NCBI RefSeq assembly: GCF_026153355.1
Contig: NZ_CP110636.1
Span: 5,332,001-5,396,000 of the forward strand
DNA from: Streptomyces endophytica
Lineage (GTDB): Bacteria; Actinomycetota; Actinomycetes; Streptomycetales; Streptomycetaceae
Reading direction: 5' to 3'
Length of the DNA stretch: 64,000 bases
The notes beneath the pieces were generated by a model. That model worked only from the letters and a program-made list of their open reading frames with translations, did no database searches and had not been told where the DNA came from. This document shows, piece by piece, positions 57,328 through 64,000 of this stretch. The number at the start of each line of letters is the position of its first letter. Within the stretch, counting starts at the first letter, position 1. A program made the translations under genes and the position numbers.

Positions 57328-57684
57328 GACGGCCTCTCTGTGACGAAGAGACGTTGAGATGGGCGGGGCGTTCGGCTACCTCGCGTTCCGGCCGGCTCGC
57401 GCACCGGGCCCCTCGCCCTTGGCATGCGTATCCCCCGCCGCTACGCCGTATGCCCGGTTCTCGGCCGATCTGGCGGGCGCGGTACCCCATACGGCATCAC
57501 AGAACCTTCACAGCGGCTCGGCGAACTCCACAACTCTGGCGTTTGCCTGAGCGTTCGGCCCCCGTGACGGCGAATCGGGCACCGCCGGACTGGTTCTCTG
57601 GAGGTACCGCGTCGAGGCGTCAGCCGCCGCGTCATCAACGGCCGTTCCCACGGCCCTCCCCGCCTGTGAAGGAGACGGATTTCA
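57328..57684. promoter_or_regulatory. Divergent control region of the PAS-LuxR gene and ATP-grasp operon
   Basis: 357 bases without a gene. GCCGTATG (57445-57452) and CATACGGC (57488-57495) form a long-spaced inverted repeat. GTAT-C/G-CCC half-sites recur at 57428, 57448 and, inverted, at 57485-57492. They could be regulator sites. The region near 57500-57545 is less GC-rich and may hold the operon promoter; AAGGAG near 57668 is the ribosome site. Confidence 0.45.
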
Positions 57685-59157
57685 GTGAGCACGGTGCTGT
57701 TCGTGTATGCCAAGGGCGGTCCGCCCTTGGGGTATGCCCTGTCACGGGTCGCCGCTCGGTCGGCAGTGCACCTGCTGGCACTCAGCACGCTTCCGCCCAC
57801 CGTCGCCGCCTCCGCCGAGCGCCGGTGCGCGTCCGTACGGACCGCCACCGGGCCCGAGCGGGGCGACCTGGTGTCCCTGATCGTCTCCCGGGCCCAGGCC
57901 GTGGGCGCGGACGCGGTCATCACCTTCTCCGAGTACGCCGTCGTCGCGGTCGCCGAGGCCTGCGAGAAGCTCGGCCTGGCCGGCGCCGGCGCCTCCTCTG
58001 CGCTCGCCCGTGACAAGCGGCTGATGCGCCGGACCTGGGGCCGACAGGGCATCTCCCAGCCGCGGTTCCGCCCGGTGGCCGACGAGCGGGAGCTGCACGA
58101 CGCGGTCGCCGAACTCCGCCTCCCCGTGCTGCTGAAGGCCGCCTGGAGCGCCGGCTCCACCGCGCACCGGATCATCCGTTCCGCCGACGAGGTACCGGCC
58201 GCCTGGCAGCGGGCCCGCGAGGTGATGGCCGAATCCGCCGAACTGGGCTATGCCGAGCTGCACGTGGCCGACGCCGGGGCCGACTTCCTGGTCGAGGAGA
58301 TCGTGCCGGGCACCGCGGACGGCTGGTTCGACCAGCCGGGCTGGGGAGACTACGTCAGCGTCGAGGGCGTCGTCGTCGACGGCGTGTTCCGACCGGTCTG
58401 CCTCAGTGGCCGGATGCCGACGGTGGAACCGTTCACCGAACGCGCCGGCATCACCCCGGCCGCGCTGCCGGCCGATGCCCAGCAGCGTGTCGTGGCCCTC
58501 GCCCGTGAGGCCGTCGACGCGCTGGGGCTGGAGAACTGCGGTACGCACACCGAGATCAAGCTGGGTGCCGACGGCCGGATGTGGGTCATCGAGACCGCCG
58601 CCCGGTTCGGCGGGGCGATGACCGTTCCGCAGATCGAGGAGGTCTTCGGCCTGGACCTCATCGGCATGCTCGTCGACCATCTGCTGGACCGCCCGGTGAC
58701 CTGGCCCACCCGGGCCCTCACCCCGCAGGAGGCGCGCGGCGCGGCCGGCTCCTTCGTCGTACTGGCCGTGGACGGCGCCGGTGACGCCTGGCCGGACCGC
58801 CGGCGGTGGGACTTCCCGACCGTACGGGACGCGGTGCCGCTCAGCGCCGGCAGCCGGCTGTCCGTGGTGGCCGAAAACTCGCTCCCGGACGGATCGCCGG
58901 TCCCGGTGTACGACCCGGCCGCGGGCGCCAACACCATGGCGGCGCTGTGCCTGATGTCCGCCACCGACCCCGAAACCGTGCTCCAGGACTTCCGGACCCT
59001 GATGGACGCGCTGCCGTCGGTGCTCCCCGCGGCGGAGAGCCATGAGGAGACGGGGACGGGGACGCAGACAGTGGCGGAGACGGAGAGGGCCGCGAAGGAC
59101 GAGAAGGACGAGAAGGACGAGCAGTGCAAGACCGAGACCGTGGAGGCGCGCTCATGA
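57685..59157 (+). CDS. ATP-grasp ligase, first gene of the operon
   Basis: 490 residues from GTG 57685 with AAGGAG upstream. It opens with a pre-ATP-grasp domain (LFVYAKGGPPLGYAL), then an ATP-grasp domain (about 105-320) with a LLKAAWSAGST lysine segment, FLVEEIVPG, and THTEIKLGADGRMWVIETAARFGG holding the magnesium ligands (Glu at about 303). Such enzymes join a carboxylate, via acyl phosphate, to an amine or thiol, as in dipeptide ligases. The C-terminus (about 450-490) is Glu/Lys-rich. It overlaps the next gene by four bases. Substrates unknown. Confidence 0.88.
   Translation: MSTVLFVYAKGGPPLGYALSRVAARSAVHLLALSTLPPTVAASAERRCASVRTATGPERGDLVSLIVSRAQAVGADAVITFSEYAVVAVAEACEKLGLAGAGASSALARDKRLMRRTWGRQGISQPRFRPVADERELHDAVAELRLPVLLKAAWSAGSTAHRIIRSADEVPAAWQRAREVMAESAELGYAELHVADAGADFLVEEIVPGTADGWFDQPGWGDYVSVEGVVVDGVFRPVCLSGRMPTVEPFTERAGITPAALPADAQQRVVALAREAVDALGLENCGTHTEIKLGADGRMWVIETAARFGGAMTVPQIEEVFGLDLIGMLVDHLLDRPVTWPTRALTPQEARGAAGSFVVLAVDGAGDAWPDRRRWDFPTVRDAVPLSAGSRLSVVAENSLPDGSPVPVYDPAAGANTMAALCLMSATDPETVLQDFRTLMDALPSVLPAAESHEETGTGTQTVAETERAAKDEKDEKDEQCKTETVEARS
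57710..57730. repeat. 21-base perfect palindrome in the start of the ATP-grasp gene
   Basis: CCAAGGGCGG (57710-57719) and CCGCCCTTGG (57721-57730) flank a single T, beginning 25 bases after the start codon. The mRNA could fold into a strong hairpin there, though a protein-binding site is equally possible. Confidence 0.55.
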
Positions 59158-61583
59158 CCCTCACCATGACCATCACCGCGACCGCCGCCCCGGACCGTAC
59201 GACCATCGGCGCGCAGCTGGCCCTCCCGCTCTTCCACACCCTCTGCGGCACCCTGGCCGGCCACCCCTACGTGAAGGTCGTGGTCGACCGCGTCGAGAAC
59301 ACCTGGCACCTGCTGGACGCCGCCGTCCACCCCTTCCACGTCGACTACATCGCCACCCGCGTCCTGGGCATGGAGCTGGCGGAACTCGACTCCTGCCTGG
59401 ACGCGTTCAACGCTTCGGTCTACGCCGCCCCGGAGCGCAGGTTCCTGTTGGGCGTGCTCTCCCTGCACACCGACATGGGTACGGGGACGGCGGGTGCGGG
59501 CACCCGGATTCCCACCGGCGGCCGGGCACGCCCCTTCCTCGTGCTGGAGACGACCGAGGCCGACACCATGAGCGGCCCGATGCTCCAGGAGTTCTACACG
59601 TTCGTTCGCCACCGGCTCGACAGCCGGCTGCCGCTGCTGCTGAAGCCCGCGAACCACGGTCAGGAGCACGCCCTCGCCGCGATCAGCGACGTCCGCGTGC
59701 CGCGGATCCTCAGCCACCAGCTGTTCGGCAGCCGCACCCGCACCCCGCTCAACCCCGGCGAGGCCGTCGGCCGGCTGCGCCACTTCCGCACCCCCCGGGA
59801 GTACGAGGAGTACGCGGCCGGCGCCGGCACGCTCGGCGGGTCCGACATCGTCGCCATGCCGTGCCTGCCCGACGACGTACCGAGGGTCGCCGGCTTCATC
59901 AACACCGCGCCCACCACCCCGCTCTCGCACACCAACGTCCTCGCGTCCGGCTGGGGCATCCCCAACGCCATCATCCGCGACCTGGACCAGCTGATGGAGG
60001 CGGAGGGACTCGCGGACGCGGACGCCTGGGTCCGCTACGAGGTGCGGGACGACGACATCGCCCTCGTACGGCTCGCCCAGCCACCGGCCTCGACGCTCGC
60101 CCCCTCGCCTTCCCCGTCGTCCGCGGCGGGCGCCCGGACATCGACGAGGGAGGCATCAGACGCACGCCCCTCGCAGCCGATCCGGCTGGAACCCCCGGTC
60201 CTGCACGCCGACATACCCGCACTGCCCCTGCACCAGCTCCGCCGCACCGACCAGAACCGCTACGGCACCAAGGCGGCCAACCTCGGGGAACTGCACCACG
60301 TCCTGGCCGGCGACACGGCTGAACAGCCTGGGCGGGCCGGACTGGCTGGATTGGCTGGATTGGCCGGGCGGGCCGGACTGACCGAACAGCCTGGAGAGGC
60401 TGGCCTGGCTGGCCTGGCTGGCCTGGCTGGCCTGGCTGGTGAATCGTCCAGTCGTTCCGTCGACCTGACCGCGTACTACGGCCGCCCCAGGCCGCCCCGC
60501 GCCGACCTCTACGCCCACCTCACCACCCGCCTGGGCCTGCCCGGCCTGTCCGACCTTCCTGGCCTTCCTGGCCTTCCCGAGGGCAGGCGAGGCGCGGAAC
60601 TCCGCACCGCCGCACGGGACTTCGTGCGCGCCACGGTCACCGCCCCCGACGGCATCGCCCTTCCGTTCGCCCTGCAGCACCGCTTTCTCACCTCCTCCCC
60701 CGCCATACAGCAGGCCATCGGCGAGCTGAAGGCCGCCCTGGAGCGCGAAACGGTCGTCACGGTCGACGTCATCGACCCGCTCTGTCGGCAGCTGCAGGAC
60801 CTGATCCAGCACGCCGCCCCGATCCCCGACGACGTGGCCCGTGCCATCACGGCCGCCACCCGGGGGCTGTCCTCCGGTCCGTCCGGCGCTCCCGGTCGGC
60901 TCGTGGTGCGCTCGTCCTCCAACGCCGAAGACCTGCCCGGGTTCTCGGCGGCGGGGGTGTACGACTCGGTCACGGCGGTGCACGGTGCGGACGAACTCGT
61001 GGCCGCGGTACGCCAGGTGTGGGCTTCCCTGCTGTCGCCGCGCAGCGTCCGGCTGCGCCACCAGGCGGGCATCTCTCCCGACGACACCTACATGGGCGTG
61101 ATCGTCCAGCGCTATCAGCCCGCGGACCTGGGCGGCGTGCTGGTGACCTGCAACCCGACCCGGCGCGCGGACTTCCGCAACGTCTACCTCAACTGCTCGC
61201 CCGGCTCCCCGGAGAACGTCGTCGACGGCACCGCGCTGCCGCTGCAGTACCTCTACAACACGGTCGAGGGCGGCGGCCGCACCGTCGCGCTGGGCTCGTC
61301 CGCCGAGGACCTGCCGGCCGCCACCCGCGAACGACTGGCGGACCTCGCCCTGACCGGCCGGCTGCTGCAGTCCCACTTCAGCGGGACGACCCCCCGCCGC
61401 GTGGGCTCCAGTGACGCGCCCGTGCATGTGGACGTGGCTGGGGATGCGGACCAGAACGTGGACGTGGACCGAAACGTCGGCGTGGACGTGGACGCGGACG
61501 TGGACCGGCCGCTGGACATCGAATGGCTGATGACCGATCAGGGCGCCTTCCACCTGGTCCAGATCCGCCCCTACGCCCGGTGA
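59154..61583 (+). CDS. Dikinase-like enzyme: phosphohistidine domain before PPDK_N-type ATP-grasp
   Basis: 809 residues from ATG 59154 (GGAGG upstream, ATGA overlap with the ligase). Residues 1-130 are of no recognised family. A swivelling phosphohistidine domain follows, with the candidate His259 in PLSHTNVLASGWGIPNAI. Then comes a PPDK_N ATP-binding region: NRYGTKAANLGEL (about 366), VRSSSNAEDLPGFSAAGVYDS (about 585) and a C-terminal IEWLMTDQGAFHLVQIRP. Phosphohistidine-before-ATP is the order of glucan/water dikinases, not of PEP synthase. It should transfer a phosphate from ATP, via phospho-His, to an unknown acceptor. An Ala-Gly-Leu repeat linker (about 395-430) separates the domains. 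Confidence 0.85.
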   Translation: MTLTMTITATAAPDRTTIGAQLALPLFHTLCGTLAGHPYVKVVVDRVENTWHLLDAAVHPFHVDYIATRVLGMELAELDSCLDAFNASVYAAPERRFLLGVLSLHTDMGTGTAGAGTRIPTGGRARPFLVLETTEADTMSGPMLQEFYTFVRHRLDSRLPLLLKPANHGQEHALAAISDVRVPRILSHQLFGSRTRTPLNPGEAVGRLRHFRTPREYEEYAAGAGTLGGSDIVAMPCLPDDVPRVAGFINTAPTTPLSHTNVLASGWGIPNAIIRDLDQLMEAEGLADADAWVRYEVRDDDIALVRLAQPPASTLAPSPSPSSAAGARTSTREASDARPSQPIRLEPPVLHADIPALPLHQLRRTDQNRYGTKAANLGELHHVLAGDTAEQPGRAGLAGLAGLAGRAGLTEQPGEAGLAGLAGLAGLAGESSSRSVDLTAYYGRPRPPRADLYAHLTTRLGLPGLSDLPGLPGLPEGRRGAELRTAARDFVRATVTAPDGIALPFALQHRFLTSSPAIQQAIGELKAALERETVVTVDVIDPLCRQLQDLIQHAAPIPDDVARAITAATRGLSSGPSGAPGRLVVRSSSNAEDLPGFSAAGVYDSVTAVHGADELVAAVRQVWASLLSPRSVRLRHQAGISPDDTYMGVIVQRYQPADLGGVLVTCNPTRRADFRNVYLNCSPGSPENVVDGTALPLQYLYNTVEGGGRTVALGSSAEDLPAATRERLADLALTGRLLQSHFSGTTPRRVGSSDAPVHVDVAGDADQNVDVDRNVGVDVDADVDRPLDIEWLMTDQGAFHLVQIRPYAR
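60339..60445 (+). repeat. In-gene GCTGGCCTG repeats encoding Ala-Gly-Leu linker
   Basis: Nine-base units (GGCCTGGCT) repeat perfectly from about 60399 to 60439, with degenerate copies upstream (CTGGCTGGATTGGCTGGA). They encode repeated Ala-Gly-Leu triplets between the phosphohistidine and ATP-binding domains. Such tandem DNA is prone to length variation. Confidence 0.7.
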
Positions 61584-63001
61584 GCGGCCACCTCCCCGGC
61601 CCCCGGGGTCTCGGTCGTGCGGGCGGGCACACGAAGCGTTCGACGGACGCGCCGCCCCTGCCGCCCCGGGCCCGCCGCATCATCCGCCTGAACAACGGCT
61701 TCCAGCTCCTGTTCAACCTGCTCTGGTGGATGCCGGTGTTCTACGCCTACCAACGGCAGGCGGGCCTCACCGACGGCCAGATCTTCGGCATCCAGAGCAT
61801 CTACTACACCGCGTTCTGCCTCTTCGAGATCCCCACCGGACTGGTCGCCGACCGCATCGGCACCCGCAACTGCCTCCGGGCCGGCGCGGTCGTCATGACC
61901 GCGGCCAACCTCGCCCCGGTCTGGGCCCCCAGCTACACCGGCTTCCTCGTCCACTTCCTCCTCATCGCCGCCGGCCGCTCCCTGACCTCCGGTGCCGCCA
62001 GTGCCTACCTCTACGAGGGTCTGCGGGCCGAGGGCGCGGGCGCCCACTACCTGAAGGCCGAGGGACAGGCCCGCGCGCTCGGCCTCGCCGCGAAGGTGCT
62101 GTGCTGGCCGCTGCTCGGTCCGCTGATGGCCCTGGCGCACTCCGCACCGTACGTCCTGAGCGCGGCCAGCGCGGGCGGCTCCCTCGTCTGCGCCGTACTG
62201 CTGCCTCGTCAGGCTGCGGCCGTCCCCGCCGCGGGCCGGAAGCGCACTACGGGCCGGAAGCGCACCACGGCCCACGAGGCCGCCGCCGCCCTCCGCGCCG
62301 TCCGCAGCACGCCCTGGCTCGCCCTGGTCATGGTGCAGGGGGTGGCCCTGTTCACGCTCTCCCGTATCTGCCAGGTCAACCTCTTCCAGCCGGTACTGCT
62401 CGACCACGGCATCGGTGAGAGCTCGCACGGCACCGTACTGGCCGCCATGACCGTCGCGGAGGCGGTGGCCTCGGCCCGTCCGCAATGGCTCACCTCACGG
62501 CTCTCCCCGGTGGCATGGGTGTCGCTGCTCAGCCTCGCGATGGCGGCGGCCCTGGCGGGCAGCACGCTCGGCGGTCCCTGGACGACCGTCGCACTGCTGT
62601 GCGTGTTCGCCGCCGTGACCGGCCTGGCGTCCCCCCTCCAACGGAAGCTGGTCAACGACGCGGTCCCCGCGGGCGCGCCCCGCGCCACCCTGCTGTCGGT
62701 CGAGAGTCTCGTCGACCGCGCGGTGTGCGCCCTGGCGGCCGTCGCCGCGGGCGCGTACCTCTCGGCGCACCGCCTGGACGCCCTGCTGTGGCACAGCGCC
62801 CTGGCCACCGCCGTCCTGCTCGCCGTCCTCCACCTGCTCCTACGACGACGTCACGGCGGGGCCCGTACGGAGGACGGCGGGGTACGTGGGGAGGACCGCG
62901 GGGCCCGTACGGCGGAAGGCGGGGTGCACACGGAGGGCGGCCGGGCGGAAACGGGCCGTACCGACGAGATCCGTCCGGTCGCCACGGCAGGAAAGCCCTG
63001 A
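61580..63001 (+). CDS. MFS transporter, likely exporter of the operon product
   Basis: 473 residues from GTG 61580, overlapping the kinase stop in a GTGA. Twelve hydrophobic spans; early FEIPTGLVADRIGTRN is the motif A-like loop, preceded by a first span with NGFQLLFNLLWWMPVFYAYQ. A charged Thr/Arg/Gly-rich C-terminal tail (about 425-473) is low complexity. The position directly after the biosynthetic-type genes suggests export or self-protection; substrate unknown. Confidence 0.87.
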   Translation: MSGHLPGPRGLGRAGGHTKRSTDAPPLPPRARRIIRLNNGFQLLFNLLWWMPVFYAYQRQAGLTDGQIFGIQSIYYTAFCLFEIPTGLVADRIGTRNCLRAGAVVMTAANLAPVWAPSYTGFLVHFLLIAAGRSLTSGAASAYLYEGLRAEGAGAHYLKAEGQARALGLAAKVLCWPLLGPLMALAHSAPYVLSAASAGGSLVCAVLLPRQAAAVPAAGRKRTTGRKRTTAHEAAAALRAVRSTPWLALVMVQGVALFTLSRICQVNLFQPVLLDHGIGESSHGTVLAAMTVAEAVASARPQWLTSRLSPVAWVSLLSLAMAAALAGSTLGGPWTTVALLCVFAAVTGLASPLQRKLVNDAVPAGAPRATLLSVESLVDRAVCALAAVAAGAYLSAHRLDALLWHSALATAVLLAVLHLLLRRRHGGARTEDGGVRGEDRGARTAEGGVHTEGGRAETGRTDEIRPVATAGKP

Positions 63002-63023
63002 CCCCCGCGCCCATACTGGAGGG

Positions 63024-63968
63024 GTGCGTACTGGAGGGGTACGGCAGTCGGACGGACCGGCCGAATCGGCTGGGCCTCCTGGAGGTGCTGGGCCTGCTCG
63101 ACCGGCTGGACCGGCTGGCCCGACTGCTCCGGCTGGACCCGCTGGACCTCCGGCTGCCCCGGCTACCGGGCACTACGGCGAAGAAGCCTTCCGCCCCGAG
63201 GAGGCCGGCGAGGCCGATCGCATCGACCTGGGAGCACTCGCCTACGACACGGTGAGCACCGCCCGGCTGACGGCGCTGGGTGCCGGCCCCGGCTGGCACT
63301 GCCTCGACGTGGGTGCCGGGACCGGCACCATCGCCCGGTGGCTGGTGGAGTCGGCGGACGTCACCTCCGTCCTGGCCGTCGACCGTGACACCCGCTTCCT
63401 CACCGTCGATGCCCCGCCGGGGCTCGTGGCCCAGACCGCCGACGTCACCGCACTCGACTTCGACCCCGGCCGCTTCCACCTCGTCCACGCCCGCTTCGTG
63501 CTGATGCATCTGCGCCCGTGGCGACGCATGATCAACCAGCTGAGCTCACTGCTCGCCCCCGGCGGTGTACTCGTGCTCAGCGACGCCGTCGACCTGACCA
63601 CCTCCTCCGCCCCGGCCACCCCGTACACCCGGGTCATGCGCGCGATGTGGCAGGCCCTGCGCACGACCATCGGTACGGACATCTCCTGGGTGCCCGACTA
63701 TCCCTCCTTCCTGCTGGAGGAGGGCCTGCACTCCGTGGCCGCCGAGATCCACGTACCGCCACTACTGCCCGGCAGCCCCATCAGCCGCTTCTGGGAGGAC
63801 ACTTGGCAGCGCACCCACGACGCCATCCTCGCCACCGGCCAGGTGGACGAGCCCCAACTCGAACAGGCCCGCCGGTCCCTGTCCTCCCCGCACTCCGCCG
63901 CCCTCTCCCCCGGCATGCTCACCGCCTGGGGCTGGAAACCCCGGCACACCGCCGCTCCGCCCCCGTGA
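63024..63968 (+). CDS. SAM-dependent methyltransferase
   Basis: About 314 residues if GTG 63024 is the start; the ribosome site GGAGG abuts it unusually closely and the frame is open upstream into the transporter gene, so the true start is uncertain. A low-complexity Pro/Ala/Gly N-terminus (about 10-60) precedes a class I methyltransferase with LDVGAGTGTIARWL (SAM motif I), AVDRDTRFL and FDPGRFHLVHARFVLMHL. It resembles small-molecule methylases such as UbiE/TylM-like enzymes. As the fourth gene of the operon it probably methylates the pathway product. Confidence 0.85.
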   Translation: MRTGGVRQSDGPAESAGPPGGAGPARPAGPAGPTAPAGPAGPPAAPATGHYGEEAFRPEEAGEADRIDLGALAYDTVSTARLTALGAGPGWHCLDVGAGTGTIARWLVESADVTSVLAVDRDTRFLTVDAPPGLVAQTADVTALDFDPGRFHLVHARFVLMHLRPWRRMINQLSSLLAPGGVLVLSDAVDLTTSSAPATPYTRVMRAMWQALRTTIGTDISWVPDYPSFLLEEGLHSVAAEIHVPPLLPGSPISRFWEDTWQRTHDAILATGQVDEPQLEQARRSLSSPHSAALSPGMLTAWGWKPRHTAAPPP

Positions 63969-64000
63969 TCCGGTGGCAGGTGCCCGCACACCGTTGGCCT

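Overview
The window is very GC-rich actinobacterial chromosome, almost certainly Streptomyces or a close relative. Indicators are a chaplin (aerial-hyphae surface protein), an AfsR-type SARP/NB-ARC regulator, an ECF41/SigJ-like sigma factor, SpoIIE-type phosphatases, many GTG starts with 4-base overlaps, and apparently leaderless regulator genes. It reads like accessory or arm-type DNA rich in regulators; the only clear primary-metabolism genes are metE, gap and fabF. No rRNA, tRNA, transposase or CRISPR array was seen.

Layout. 1-4.4 kb: a P450 (cut by the left edge) behind its TetR regulator, then an AAA+ ATPase overlapping a TPR membrane protein. 4.4-10 kb: an acyltransferase/histidine kinase/response regulator operon, a secreted alpha/beta hydrolase and an LLM flavin oxidoreductase. 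10-15 kb: a chaplin with an unusual His/Lys tail, a tandem palindromic repeat, an SDR, and an AfsR-like regulator overlapping a Sel1-like protein. 15-18 kb: an unknown protein divergent from an ECF41 sigma factor, an SRPBCC protein and a lipoprotein. 18-22.2 kb: a TIR-TM-WD40 protein divergent from a SLATT-type 2TM protein, a candidate defence pair. 22-31.5 kb: membrane proteins, an antiporter, DUF2252, a lipid kinase and an MFS pump. 31.7-36 kb: a large LuxR ATPase and a SpoIIE phosphatase. 36-42 kb: FabF, then LysR/serine hydrolase, an esterase lipoprotein and a MecA-type PBP. 42-47.5 kb: a two-component system, and metE under a cobalamin riboswitch. 47.5-56 kb: a multidomain phosphatase, LspA, GAPDH, a VOC protein, a MerR fusion and a dienelactone hydrolase. 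56-64 kb: a PAS-LuxR regulator divergent from a coupled operon of ATP-grasp ligase, dikinase-like kinase, MFS exporter and SAM methyltransferase.

The most promising new system is that last operon (57.7-64 kb). A carboxylate-activating ligase, a kinase with its phosphohistidine domain in front of its ATP-grasp domain, an exporter and a methyltransferase, facing a PAS-LuxR regulator, look like a small pathway making a phosphorylated or peptide-like metabolite. The second candidate is the TIR-WD40/SLATT pair.

Caution on sequence quality. At least 14 single-base indels, mostly one base missing from a G or C run, interrupt ten otherwise intact genes. The restored frames end in the 4-base overlaps expected with the next genes, so sequencing or assembly error is more likely than gene decay. 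These genes are given as one CDS each with the break positions stated.
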